The translations under genes and the position numbers were made by a program. Below, in pieces: positions 15,992-25,463 of a DNA stretch of 27,473 nucleotides. Source of the stretch: a virus; IMG/VR virus record IMGVR_UViG_3300006108_000048, positions 1 through 27,473 of that record, one strand, 5' to 3'. How positions within the stretch are numbered: the stretch's first letter is position 1; each line of letters starts with the position of its first letter. The notes beneath the pieces were generated by a model. The model did not search any database and had not been told where the DNA came from. It saw only the letters and a list, made by a program, of their open reading frames with translations.

Positions 15992-17353
15992 ATGGCAAAT
16001 CAATCACTACTTACATATAATGCAAAAGTTGCTCAAGTTGAGCAGGCATATTTCGCACCTACAGCGGTATTGCCGGTCACAGGAACACCAATTAGTACCA
16101 TTTTTGCAATCTTATCAAGAGTTTTACCTTGGAATGATGATTTAAATCCTCCTGCACCAACTCAAGACCAAGCATACATTAAAAGTGTTTTTGCTAATAT
16201 GTTTGTGGCAAAACAAATTCTTTCAAACAATATTAGTCCAGTAATACAACGTATTGATTGGATTTCTGGCACATCATATGATTTTTATCAAGATAATGTT
16301 GATATGTTTGCAAAAGATGCTAACGGTTTCTTAGTTTATGAATTTTATGTGAGAAATCGTTATGACCAAGTATTCAAATGTCTTTGGAATAATAATGGTT
16401 CTCAATCAACAGTAGAACCATTCTTTAAACCTGGTAACTACGGTTCAAACAATATTTTCCAAGACGTTGATGGTTATAAATGGAAATATATGTTTACAAT
16501 TGATGTTGGTTCTAAGAAAACATTTATGGATTTCACATGGATTCCTGTTCCAGTTGGCCAAAATACTCCAAATCCAATTACAAATACTGCCGGTTACGGT
16601 GATATTGAAGTAATCAATGTAACAAATGGTGGTTCTGGATATCCAATGGATGGATCCGTTTCTGTGGTAATTACAGGAGATGGTATTAATGCCGCTGCGA
16701 CACCAACTATTGTAGGTGGTGTTATTACCGATATTACTGTAAACAACACAGGAACGAGTTATTCTAATGCGACAGTATCAATAGTAAGCACATCAGGCGC
16801 AAACGCAACGGCGATTGCTCCAACCAGTCCAATTGGAGGCCACGGCTTTGACCCTGTGTCTGAGTTGGGTTGTTCCAATGTAATGTTTACCACAGAGTTT
16901 AATGGTAGTGAAAATGGTTTAATACCAACCGATATTGATTATCGTCAAGTTGGTATTCTAATTAATCCTACCGCACAAAGTGTTACTCCCTCACCAGCAA
17001 ATGGTTCGATATACAAAACATCTACTGATATTGTTGTTGCTTCTGGTTTCGGTTCTTATGTTCCGGATGAAACTTTTTATCAAGGTGCAACGATAGATAC
17101 GGCGACATTTTCTGCAACCGTTTTAAGTTTTGATTCACAAAACAATGTGGTAAAGCTAATAAATACAAAAGGAACACCGGTAACCGATACTTCAGGTTAC
17201 GGCAACACAACAAAAACAACAAGAACAGTATTAGGCATCAGTTATCCAGATTTTGTTCCATATTCTGGTTATCTTGCTGCAATTCAAAACAGAAGTGCTG
17301 TTACAAGAAGTTCAGACGGAATAGAACAATTTAAGTTTGTATTAGGTTATTAA
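15992..17353 (+). CDS. 8: Baseplate wedge subunit gp8
   Basis: The 453-residue protein matches T4 gp8 (334 residues), a dimeric wedge protein that binds gp7 and gp10. The conserved path is visible: STIFAILSRVLPWNDDLNPP, SNNISPVIQRIDWISGTSYD, FYVRNRYDQVFKCLWNNNGS, STVEPFFKPGNYGSNNIFQD and VDGYKWKYMFTIDVG, then a C-terminal DIDYRQVGILINP as in T4 (FRQISIITNP). Between these, at about residues 204-270, stands a Gly/Tyr repeat insert (VINVTNGGSGYPMDG, ITDITVNNTGTSYSN) that T4 gp8 lacks and that accounts for much of the extra length. The DUF4815 gene follows after 9 bases. Confidence 0.9.
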   Translation: MANQSLLTYNAKVAQVEQAYFAPTAVLPVTGTPISTIFAILSRVLPWNDDLNPPAPTQDQAYIKSVFANMFVAKQILSNNISPVIQRIDWISGTSYDFYQDNVDMFAKDANGFLVYEFYVRNRYDQVFKCLWNNNGSQSTVEPFFKPGNYGSNNIFQDVDGYKWKYMFTIDVGSKKTFMDFTWIPVPVGQNTPNPITNTAGYGDIEVINVTNGGSGYPMDGSVSVVITGDGINAAATPTIVGGVITDITVNNTGTSYSNATVSIVSTSGANATAIAPTSPIGGHGFDPVSELGCSNVMFTTEFNGSENGLIPTDIDYRQVGILINPTAQSVTPSPANGSIYKTSTDIVVASGFGSYVPDETFYQGATIDTATFSATVLSFDSQNNVVKLINTKGTPVTDTSGYGNTTKTTRTVLGISYPDFVPYSGYLAAIQNRSAVTRSSDGIEQFKFVLGY

Positions 17354-17362
17354 GGATAAAAA

Positions 17363-20300
17363 ATGTCGTTAAATTTTAATGTTGATCCATACTACGATGA
17401 TTTCGATGCTTCGAAAAATTATCATCGTATTCTTTTTAAACCTGGTTATGCGGTTCAGGCTCGTGAATTAACACAAGCACAAACAATTTTACAAGACCAA
17501 GTTACCAAGTTTGCGGATAACATTTTCAAACAAAACACTCCAGTAACCGGTGGTCAAGTTACAACAAACTTAAATTGTAATTATGTTAAATTACAAACTT
17601 CTTACTTAAATGTTCCAGTTGATGTTTCTGTATTTTCTGGTCAAATGGTTCAAAGTGCTGATGGTTCTGTTCAAGCTAAAGTTTTGGCTGCCATTCCTGC
17701 AACCGGTACAACAGCATCAGATGATCCTCCTACATTAATACTATCTTATAAAACTGGTACACAATTTACTGATAGCCAAGTAATCTATGTTACTGGTACA
17801 AATGCAGCTGCTGTTGCAGCCACACAATCTTCAACAGGATTAAGTTCTGTTGTATCGATTGCACAAGGTGTATTCTACATTTCTAGCAATTATACAAATT
17901 CTGCTGGCAATCAAATTTCTAACGGAACATTTGTTCAAGTTAATCCACAAACAATCGTTATTTCAAAATATTCTAATACACCAACCAATCGTGTTGGTTT
18001 GAATATTACTGAATCGATTATTAATTTTACAGAAGATGCAACACTATTGGATCCAGCAATTGGTGCATCCAATTATCAAGGTCCAGGTGCAGACCGTTAT
18101 CAAATTACATTAACACTTGAAACACGACCAATGACTTTGGGTAATGATGATACATTCATCGAATTGCTCCAAATTACCAATGGTAACGTAGTCAAGATTG
18201 TTAATGGTACAGTTTACAATGTAATTGATGATTATTTTGCAAAACGTGATTATGAAACTAATGGTGATTACATTGTTAATGACTTCAAATTAACACCAAA
18301 AGCGAATACCGCAGATTCTTCAAACAACACATATATTATGAGTGTTGGTAAAGGTCTTGCTTATGTTCACGGTTATCGTATTGAAAATCCAGGTGCGGTT
18401 GATATTACTTCAGACCGTGCAAGAACTTTAGCCTATTCAAATACTTCTCCAGTATTCATTGATTACGGTTCTTATTTTTATGTAGATACTGTAAAAGGTA
18501 ATAACGCATCTTTCTTTGATACTACAACATATGGCCAAGTAGATTTACATTGCGTATCTCCTGCAAACGTTAATACATCTAATGCAGCATCATACTATTC
18601 TACTGTCGTTGCAACCGCTAACATTCGTGGTTTAATTTATACCAGTTCAACAAATGAATTATTAACAAATACTTACATTTATAGAGCTTATGTTTCTGGC
18701 GTTCAAAATCAAACACAAAGTAATGTGGCCGTTTCTGCAACATCCAACTCAATTACTTTGCCAAGTTATTTCTCAGCTGCAAACAATGCTTATGTTGGTG
18801 TAACTATTACTATCAATTCTGGTGCAGATGCTGGAGATTTTAGAACAATTAGTTCTTACAATGGTGTAACCAAAACTGCAACAATCTCAACAAATTGGAC
18901 AGTAACACCATCAACTGGCGATGCATTTACATTAAATTTTGATACAGCAGATATTGAAACTATCGTTGCTGCAACTAAATCTTCTTATCCTGCTACTGTT
19001 GTTGGCACCGCAAACATCAATCCAGAAAGTAAAGTTAATGGTCTTGCTTCTGGCGATGCAATTTTAGAAAATCCAACTGTGCCAGAATTGTTATTCACAG
19101 TCGGCAGTCCATACCTTTCTACATTAATCAATACTTCTTATACTACACAACAAGTATGGAGAAACATATCATTTACACCTAGTGGTTCTGGTTATTCTGC
19201 TCAATTAAATTACCAAGGCGATTACCTAGGTGTTGTAAAACATTTTGGTACAGCAAGTTCAACACTTTCACACGATTTAATTAAACAAAATTACGTTGTT
19301 GTTGTAACGGCTACTGGTTCTGGTTGCACATTGAATGTTGGTGATAATGTGCCTTGGACAACTAGTGGCAGAACAGTTACTTTAAATAGTGATTCTTCTA
19401 TTGCAACTTTTGCTGCTACAGATGTTGGTGGAACATTTACCGCTACCATTTATGCAAAAGTATTTGTTCAAAATGGCCAAAATACTGGTCACATTCTTAA
19501 AACCAAAACATTAATTCGTGCTAACACTAGTGTAATTAATACAAGCAATACTGCTGTTACAGGAAATGTTTTTGTCGATGATACTACCACATATTCAACC
19601 GGTCAAGTTTATATCCTGAATGGTGGATTGTCAACACCTGGTTCTAAACAATCTTTATATCTCTCTGATGTTAAACGTGTTGTTAAGATTATTGATACTA
19701 AGAGTGCAAATACTGCACCAACGGTAGCAATGTTATCTAATCCAGCATACGATATTACCAATGCATACACCTTTAACAGTAACCAAAAAGATGACCATTA
19801 TGGCCATGGTTACATTACATTAAAACCTGGTTACCCACAACCTCAAGGTAATATTCTTGTTCTTGTTGATTACTACCAACATTCTGGTGGTGATGGATAT
19901 TTTAGTATCAACTCTTACATCAATGAACAATATCAACAGATTCCACAATATACAAGTAGTCATGGAACATTATACAATTTAAGAGATTGTATTGACTTTA
20001 GACCTGCTCGTGCAAATGCTACAACAGCATGGCAACTCCGTTATTCAAATGGTGCATCAAATAAAGGTGTATTCTTGCCTGTTGATTTAACTACTTTTGT
20101 TGGTGATTATACTTACTATCTTGGCCGTCAAGATAAATTGGTATTGACAAAAGATAGAAGTTTCAAGATTATTGAAGGAACTCCTTCTATCAATCCAATT
20201 TTCCCATCTGAACCAGATGGCGCATTGGTAATTGCACAATTGACACATAATCCATACACAGGTTATTTGCCAACGGAAGCACCAACAGGATTTGTTCCAG

Positions 20301-23300
20301 ACCTCAGCATTGTAAAAGTAAAACACAAGCGTTACACAATGCAAGACATTGCTGGTCTTGAAAATAGAATTAATAATATTGAATACTATACTTCATTGAG
20401 TATCTTAGAACAAAATGCACAGAATCTACAAATTTCTGATGCGTATGGTTTGAACAGATTCAAAAATGGTATTATGGTTGATGATTTCTCAAGTTATTCA
20501 GCTGCTGATACTACCAACTTAGATTTCTCTGCTGCAATTAATCGCCGTGAGAGAACGATGACTGCAATGCAGAATGTTCAGAATTTCCCATTGAAATCGT
20601 CTGCTTTGGCATACAACATGGGATTACCATCTAGTGCAACATTGTCTAGTTTAGGTTTTGGAGTTAATTCTGATGGTTATGTAAATTACTTTACTTTACC
20701 ATACACAACAGCAAATGCAGTTACACAACAAATTGCTTCAAGAGCAGTCAATGTTAACCCATTTGCTTTCTCATCACTTGAAGGTACACTTACATTATCA
20801 CCAAACGTAGATAATTGGGTAGATACAAACTACGCACCTTCTTTGTTGATTACTGATCCTAATTTGCAAATTTTCCGTTCAAATTCGCAATCAATCAACG
20901 TATTGTCTGCTGGTGATTGGAAAACAATTTCTGGTACAACATACACAACAAGCACATCTGTTGTTAACCATGGTGCATTTAATGGTCCATTTGGTGGTGT
21001 AGTAGGTTATACCGCAACAAGCGTATATTCCAATTTACAACAATCGCAAACAAATATTGTTGGTAACTACGACAAGATTGACAATACCTATTCATTAAAC
21101 AACAATTATATTACTGATGTTTCTGTATTGCCATATATTCGTGCTCAACAGGTTGCTGTTCGTGCAAAAGGATTATTGTTTAATACACCAGTAGAAACTT
21201 TATTTGATAATACTGATGTTAAAAAGTATGTGCGTAAAACAAACATCATCGAATTGACTGGTGTTTCTGGTACATTCTCAGAAGATGATGTAATTGGTTA
21301 TTACACAGGTGGTGTATTTACTGGTACTGCAAGAGTTATTGGTGTATACAACTATGGTACAAACCAAACAAGATTGTATGTTGCTGCTGATCCATTTACA
21401 ACATCATACACAACTACTGGAACAATTCAAAATGGTTATTTTGATGCCAATGGTGTGTATCAATCAACAACTGCAAGTGGAACATTTGCATCAGCAAAAC
21501 ATTTTGGTGGCCGTATTGCAAATGCAATCTCTACTACTAAGATTCAATTATCTCCATTAGCTTCTGCAACAGATAATTACTATACAGGTAACACCATCTA
21601 CATCAATGCTGGTACAGGTGTTGGTCAATCTGCAACAATTAGTTCTTATGTTGCCGCAAACCAAACTGCGTTCTTGAGTTCAACTATTAGTGCTGCAAAT
21701 TCTGACATCTATTCTATCGGTTCTTTTGCAACTAATGAAGTTGGTTCTTTCTATGGTATCTTTAATTTACCTGCAAACCAATTCCATACTGGTCAAAGAG
21801 TATTCCGTGTTGATAATGGAGTAAATGGTAATTCTGGTTCTTCAACAACATATGCTCAAAGCACTTACTATGCTGAAGGTTTACAAACAACTTCACAGAG
21901 TTTAGATTTTGGTGCTTCTCCTGCTGGAGCCAAAAATACATTTACTGCAACACAATATCAGAATGTTAATTCTGTTGTAACAACATATAGTCCTTATGAC
22001 CCTGTTGCACAAACATTTATTGTGTCTAAAGACAATTATCCAAATGGATTGTTCTTAAGCTCTGTTAAATTGTTCTTCAGAACTGCCGCTAGTGATACCA
22101 CACCAATAACATTGTCTATTGTTGGTACATTAAATGGTTCACCAAGTGGTACTACATTGGATAATTCAATCGTTACTGTAAATGCAAGTGATGTTAATAC
22201 TTCTGAAACTCCACATTATTTGGATTCTTCAACATATACAGAATTTGTATTTAATGCTCCAGTTTATATTCAACCAGGTGTTTTATATGCCTTTATTTTG
22301 AAATCAAATAGTGATGAATATACTTTATGGTCAGCATCTAGTGGAGATACTGCGGTTTCTTCAACAGTTAAAAACTTGCCAACTGATGCAACACCATCTA
22401 CTGTAACTAAAATTGGTTCTGCACCTTATGTTGGTGCTTTGTTCTTATCACAAAATGCTCAAACATGGACTGCTGACCAAAATCAAAGTTTAATGTTTGT
22501 AATGAATCGTTGTGTGTTTAATACAAGTGCTCAACCTAATATCACTTATGTTGTTCCACAAAAGTTACCACAAAGAACATTGGTTGACCAATCTTTGGGT
22601 TATTTCTTAAATGCAAATAATATTTCTTCTACAACAGATTTAGTAACAAATTCTGATGTATTAGTAGATGCATTTAACATTACCACAACAGATTTTGTTC
22701 CAACGACAACAGGAATCAACTATTCTTATAGTGGAACATTATCATCAACTGGTTCACATACTCCAATTACCAATATTACTCCAGGTAAATTTGGTACTGC
22801 AACTGCTGATGACATCTATTTGAATGATGGTAAAGGTGAAAGAATTTTACAAGCAAATTCTACTAACTCTTTAATATTGTATGCAACTTTAACTTCAAAT
22901 GATAATACTGTATCACCAGTTATTTCTGATGCAGGTTTATCAGCCTATGCAATTCAATGGAACATTAACAATTGCCCATTATCAAATAGTTTAATTACTA
23001 TTACTAATGCTGGTTCAGGTTATAGTAATAATGCTACTGGTAACACAACTGTTACAATTTCTGCACCTACAGGCAAAAATGGTGTTCAAGCACTTGCGGT
23101 TGCTAACGTGGCAAATGGTTCAATTCAATCCATTTACATCACACAACCAGGCTCTGGATACATCACAACTCCAACAATTTCAATTGCTGATGCAAATACC
23201 ACACCAGGTCAAAATGCTACTGCAATCATTACTGGTGAAACATCCGTTTCTGGTGGTCCTGCTCTTGCCAAGTATATGACTAAGAAAGTTGTATTGGATG

Positions 23301-23686
23301 CTGGATTTGATTCTGGTGACTTAAATGTTTACTTAACTGCATACAGACCAGTTAATACAGACATTTCTGTATATTACAAAATTTTAAACAGGAATGATAC
23401 ACAAAAGTTTGAAGAAGGTAACTGGCAATTAATGACCATTATTAATTCTGGTGATTCAAGTTATTCACAGTTAAGAACAGATACTATTGAATACACTTAT
23501 GCACCTGGTATTAATAATACTGCCAATGGTTATGTTTCTTACACAAGCACAAGTGGCCAGAAATATACAACATTTAGTCAATTTGCAATTAAGATTGTAT
23601 TGACAACCACAGACAAGACTGCTGTTCCTTTCTTGACTGATATGCGTGCCATTGCACTTCCCGCTAACGTAAATACAACATTCTAA
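17363..23686 (+). CDS. Giant DUF4815-type virion structural protein
   Basis: This 2107-residue protein is the largest in the window. Its start (DPYYDDFDASKNYHRILFKP, GYAVQARELTQAQTILQDQV) is the signature of DUF4815, found in large structural proteins of T4-like cyanophages. The core runs to about residue 1000 and includes RYTMQDIAGLENRINNIEYY near 990. After it come many beta domains, among them a repeated module at about 461-510 and 1389-1440 and a Gly/Tyr repeat at about 1877-1958 (ITNAGSGYSNNATG, SIYITQPGSGYITTP). The position after gp8 is where T4 has gp9/gp10, so a peripheral baseplate or fibre-attachment role is likely, though similarity to gp10 is not visible. A good ribosome binding site (AAGGATAAAAA) precedes the ATG. 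Confidence 0.8.
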   Translation: MSLNFNVDPYYDDFDASKNYHRILFKPGYAVQARELTQAQTILQDQVTKFADNIFKQNTPVTGGQVTTNLNCNYVKLQTSYLNVPVDVSVFSGQMVQSADGSVQAKVLAAIPATGTTASDDPPTLILSYKTGTQFTDSQVIYVTGTNAAAVAATQSSTGLSSVVSIAQGVFYISSNYTNSAGNQISNGTFVQVNPQTIVISKYSNTPTNRVGLNITESIINFTEDATLLDPAIGASNYQGPGADRYQITLTLETRPMTLGNDDTFIELLQITNGNVVKIVNGTVYNVIDDYFAKRDYETNGDYIVNDFKLTPKANTADSSNNTYIMSVGKGLAYVHGYRIENPGAVDITSDRARTLAYSNTSPVFIDYGSYFYVDTVKGNNASFFDTTTYGQVDLHCVSPANVNTSNAASYYSTVVATANIRGLIYTSSTNELLTNTYIYRAYVSGVQNQTQSNVAVSATSNSITLPSYFSAANNAYVGVTITINSGADAGDFRTISSYNGVTKTATISTNWTVTPSTGDAFTLNFDTADIETIVAATKSSYPATVVGTANINPESKVNGLASGDAILENPTVPELLFTVGSPYLSTLINTSYTTQQVWRNISFTPSGSGYSAQLNYQGDYLGVVKHFGTASSTLSHDLIKQNYVVVVTATGSGCTLNVGDNVPWTTSGRTVTLNSDSSIATFAATDVGGTFTATIYAKVFVQNGQNTGHILKTKTLIRANTSVINTSNTAVTGNVFVDDTTTYSTGQVYILNGGLSTPGSKQSLYLSDVKRVVKIIDTKSANTAPTVAMLSNPAYDITNAYTFNSNQKDDHYGHGYITLKPGYPQPQGNILVLVDYYQHSGGDGYFSINSYINEQYQQIPQYTSSHGTLYNLRDCIDFRPARANATTAWQLRYSNGASNKGVFLPVDLTTFVGDYTYYLGRQDKLVLTKDRSFKIIEGTPSINPIFPSEPDGALVIAQLTHNPYTGYLPTEAPTGFVPDLSIVKVKHKRYTMQDIAGLENRINNIEYYTSLSILEQNAQNLQISDAYGLNRFKNGIMVDDFSSYSAADTTNLDFSAAINRRERTMTAMQNVQNFPLKSSALAYNMGLPSSATLSSLGFGVNSDGYVNYFTLPYTTANAVTQQIASRAVNVNPFAFSSLEGTLTLSPNVDNWVDTNYAPSLLITDPNLQIFRSNSQSINVLSAGDWKTISGTTYTTSTSVVNHGAFNGPFGGVVGYTATSVYSNLQQSQTNIVGNYDKIDNTYSLNNNYITDVSVLPYIRAQQVAVRAKGLLFNTPVETLFDNTDVKKYVRKTNIIELTGVSGTFSEDDVIGYYTGGVFTGTARVIGVYNYGTNQTRLYVAADPFTTSYTTTGTIQNGYFDANGVYQSTTASGTFASAKHFGGRIANAISTTKIQLSPLASATDNYYTGNTIYINAGTGVGQSATISSYVAANQTAFLSSTISAANSDIYSIGSFATNEVGSFYGIFNLPANQFHTGQRVFRVDNGVNGNSGSSTTYAQSTYYAEGLQTTSQSLDFGASPAGAKNTFTATQYQNVNSVVTTYSPYDPVAQTFIVSKDNYPNGLFLSSVKLFFRTAASDTTPITLSIVGTLNGSPSGTTLDNSIVTVNASDVNTSETPHYLDSSTYTEFVFNAPVYIQPGVLYAFILKSNSDEYTLWSASSGDTAVSSTVKNLPTDATPSTVTKIGSAPYVGALFLSQNAQTWTADQNQSLMFVMNRCVFNTSAQPNITYVVPQKLPQRTLVDQSLGYFLNANNISSTTDLVTNSDVLVDAFNITTTDFVPTTTGINYSYSGTLSSTGSHTPITNITPGKFGTATADDIYLNDGKGERILQANSTNSLILYATLTSNDNTVSPVISDAGLSAYAIQWNINNCPLSNSLITITNAGSGYSNNATGNTTVTISAPTGKNGVQALAVANVANGSIQSIYITQPGSGYITTPTISIADANTTPGQNATAIITGETSVSGGPALAKYMTKKVVLDAGFDSGDLNVYLTAYRPVNTDISVYYKILNRNDTQKFEEGNWQLMTIINSGDSSYSQLRTDTIEYTYAPGINNTANGYVSYTSTSGQKYTTFSQFAIKIVLTTTDKTAVPFLTDMRAIALPANVNTTF

Positions 23687-23687
23687 A

Positions 23688-23915
23688 ATGAGTCTAGTTC
23701 AAGTTACAGGTACAAAGATGGTCCGTGATACAACAACACGGGCTCTCATTAATCGTGACCAAAATGGGTTACAAGAATACCAACACAAGCGTAATTTACT
23801 AGCCGCTCAAAAACAAGAAATAAATAACGTAAAGTCTGAAATTGATGGCATTAAAGACGAAATGCAAGAAATCAAACAATTATTGTTGCAATTATTAGGT
23901 AAAACAAATGGCTAA
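23688..23915 (+). CDS. Small coiled-coil virion protein
   Basis: The 75-residue protein starts SLVQVTGTKMVRDTTTRALI, then NRDQNGLQEYQHKRNLLAAQ, and ends in a regular heptad helix (INNVKSEIDGIKDEMQEIKQ). I recall similar small proteins directly after the DUF4815 gene in T4-like marine phages, but not a proven function. It lies 1 base after the DUF4815 stop, and its own stop overlaps the next fibre gene start by 8 bases (ATGGCTAA). The position between a giant baseplate protein and a fibre, plus the coiled coil, suggests a connector or assembly factor. Confidence 0.75.
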   Translation: MSLVQVTGTKMVRDTTTRALINRDQNGLQEYQHKRNLLAAQKQEINNVKSEIDGIKDEMQEIKQLLLQLLGKTNG

Positions 23916-24996
23916 TACCGTATCACTTATAACTTATGCTAATACCTTTGGAGATTGGGTAGTTACTACCAACAATCTTTTGAGAGAAAATAACGACATA
24001 GCGGCAAACAATTATATCAAACCAACAGGTACATTATATCTCAATGCGCCTACTTTAGGTTTGCAGGTTGCAAATAATGCTGTTATTGCTGGTGGATTAC
24101 AAGTTCAAGGTGTCGGTTCTTCTGCTTATGTTCAAAACACACTTCGTGTTGATGGTGTTGCAACTTTAAACAGTTCCAATACTGTAAGTGCTAATATAAC
24201 TGGTTCTGGTACAGCATTAAATGTTTCAAATAACGCAACTATTGGTGGAACACTCACATTAAGTGGTACAACATTCTCTGTTACTGGTGGTCAATTAAAT
24301 GCAAGTATTACAGGAAATGCAGCTACCGCTAATAATGCAAATAACTCTACAACCGTAACAAATGGCGTATATACTACTGGTTCTTATGCAAATCCTTCAT
24401 GGATTACATCCCTTGCAAATACTAAGATTACTGGATTAATTACTTCAGGTCAAATTGCAACAGTCGCAAATACACAAATTACTGGTACCATCAATAATGC
24501 ACAAATTACCAATGGTATTGTAAATTCTCTTGTAGGAACAGTAAATCAAGTTTATGCAAACGCAACATCAGGTAATATAGTATTAACTTTACCACAAAAT
24601 GTTCATACCAATGCAAACGTAAGATTTAACTCTCTTGGTATTGGTGTTAATGCCAATAATAATACTGGTGAGATTTTAGCTGCAAATAACATTACTTCTT
24701 ACTATTCCGATGACCGTCTAAAAGACCGTTTGGAGAATATTAGTAATGCTTTAGACAAAGTAGACACTTTAAATGGTTTTTACTACCGTGCTAACGAAAC
24801 AGCACAAAAACTAGGTTATTCTGATAAAATTGAAGTTGGTCTTTCTGCACAGGAAGTGCAAAAAGTGTTACCTGAGATTATTGCTGCAGCACCTATTGAT
24901 AATCAGTATATGACTATTCATTATGAAAGAGTAATTCCGCTTTTGATTGAAGCAATCAAAGAACTTCGTGCGGAAATAAAAGAACTCAAAAAATAG
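23908..24996 (+). CDS. Tail fibre with S74 self-cleaving chaperone
   Basis: The 362 residues begin with a conserved fibre head (MANTVSLITYANTFGDWVVT, TTNNLLRENNDIAANNYIKP, TLYLNAPTLGLQVANNAVIA, about 1-75). A Gly/Asn/Thr-rich beta stalk follows, and then a peptidase S74 intramolecular chaperone from about residue 264. The catalytic pair is S267 and K272 in SDDRLKD, with the same spacing as S911/K916 of endosialidase NF. The chaperone continues through EVGLSAQEVQKVLPE and YERVIPLLIEAIKELRAEIK. The chaperone helps the trimer fold and then cuts itself off at the serine, leaving a mature fibre of about 266 residues. No receptor-binding domain is obvious. Confidence 0.9.
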   Translation: MANTVSLITYANTFGDWVVTTNNLLRENNDIAANNYIKPTGTLYLNAPTLGLQVANNAVIAGGLQVQGVGSSAYVQNTLRVDGVATLNSSNTVSANITGSGTALNVSNNATIGGTLTLSGTTFSVTGGQLNASITGNAATANNANNSTTVTNGVYTTGSYANPSWITSLANTKITGLITSGQIATVANTQITGTINNAQITNGIVNSLVGTVNQVYANATSGNIVLTLPQNVHTNANVRFNSLGIGVNANNNTGEILAANNITSYYSDDRLKDRLENISNALDKVDTLNGFYYRANETAQKLGYSDKIEVGLSAQEVQKVLPEIIAAAPIDNQYMTIHYERVIPLLIEAIKELRAEIKELKK

Positions 24997-25122
24997 AAAA
25001 TTCGAATTTTTGCGTTCCGGCCTGAAAATTCCGGAGACGAAATCCAAAAGTCCAAAAAGCGAATTTACTTTTGAGCTCGATTACAATTTAAATAAATATC
25101 CATAGATTTCATAGGACATTAA
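24997..25122 (+). other. Intergenic region with inverted repeats and a late promoter
   Basis: This 126-base gap is one of the few non-coding stretches. It opens with a perfect 14-base palindrome AAAATTCGAATTTT followed by another T (24997-25010), then TCCGG-10 bases-CCGGA (25016-25035), then CAAAAGT paired with ACTTTTG around 25050-25075. The late promoter-like AATAAATA is at 25091. The first part may end transcription of the S74 fibre message, but no GC-rich stem with a run of T is present, so termination is uncertain. Confidence 0.5.
25091..25098 (+). promoter_or_regulatory. Late promoter AATAAATA for the right-hand fibre cluster
   Basis: AATAAATA matches the NATAAATA late element. It is 24 bases before the next ATG, which leaves a leader carrying AGGA as ribosome binding site. 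It lies in real non-coding DNA behind possible stop signals, so it is one of the two best promoter candidates here. Confidence 0.5.
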
Positions 25123-25461
25123 ATGGCAGCCGCATATAGTAATTTATACATAGAACAAGGAGCAACATACTCCACGACCATCACTTTAGATGATGTCTAT
25201 GGCCAACTATATGATTTGTCTAATTATACCGCCCACAGTCAAATTCGTAAATCCTACTATTCTTCCAATGCAACTGCAACATTTTCCACATCTATTAACA
25301 TAGGTAATGGTACTGTTACATTAAATTTGGATGCAAACACCACAGCAAATATAGCTCCTGGTCGATATGTATATGATGCCATCATTGTTGATAGCGTTCA
25401 TAATGTGACAACAAGAATTTTAGAAGGAATTATAGACGTTTCACCAGCCGTAACGAGGTAA
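25123..25461 (+). CDS. Small beta-sandwich virion protein
   Basis: The 112-residue protein starts MAAAYSNLYIEQGATYSTTI and reads on as TLDDVYGQLYDLSNYTAHSQ, IRKSYYSS, then ITS-like strands ending in GRYVYDAIIVDSVHNVT and RILEGIIDVSPAVTR. The alternation of short strands and the pattern E-Q-G-A-T-Y ... D-L-S-x-Y-T-A-x-x-Q-I-R resemble small immunoglobulin-like accessory proteins in T4-like aquatic phages and the N-terminal domain of BppU-type adaptors. I infer a structural or fibre-attachment role. It is the first gene behind the AATAAATA promoter, with AGGA 8 bases or so before the start, and it leads a run of three small genes. Confidence 0.65.
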   Translation: MAAAYSNLYIEQGATYSTTITLDDVYGQLYDLSNYTAHSQIRKSYYSSNATATFSTSINIGNGTVTLNLDANTTANIAPGRYVYDAIIVDSVHNVTTRILEGIIDVSPAVTR

Positions 25462-25463
25462 TC

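Noticed and set aside
24997-25035. Strong intrinsic terminator after the S74 fibre
   Set aside because: The stems are either AT-only or just 5 base pairs, and no run of T follows the CCGG stem. It is kept as a possible but unproven stop within the intergenic entry.
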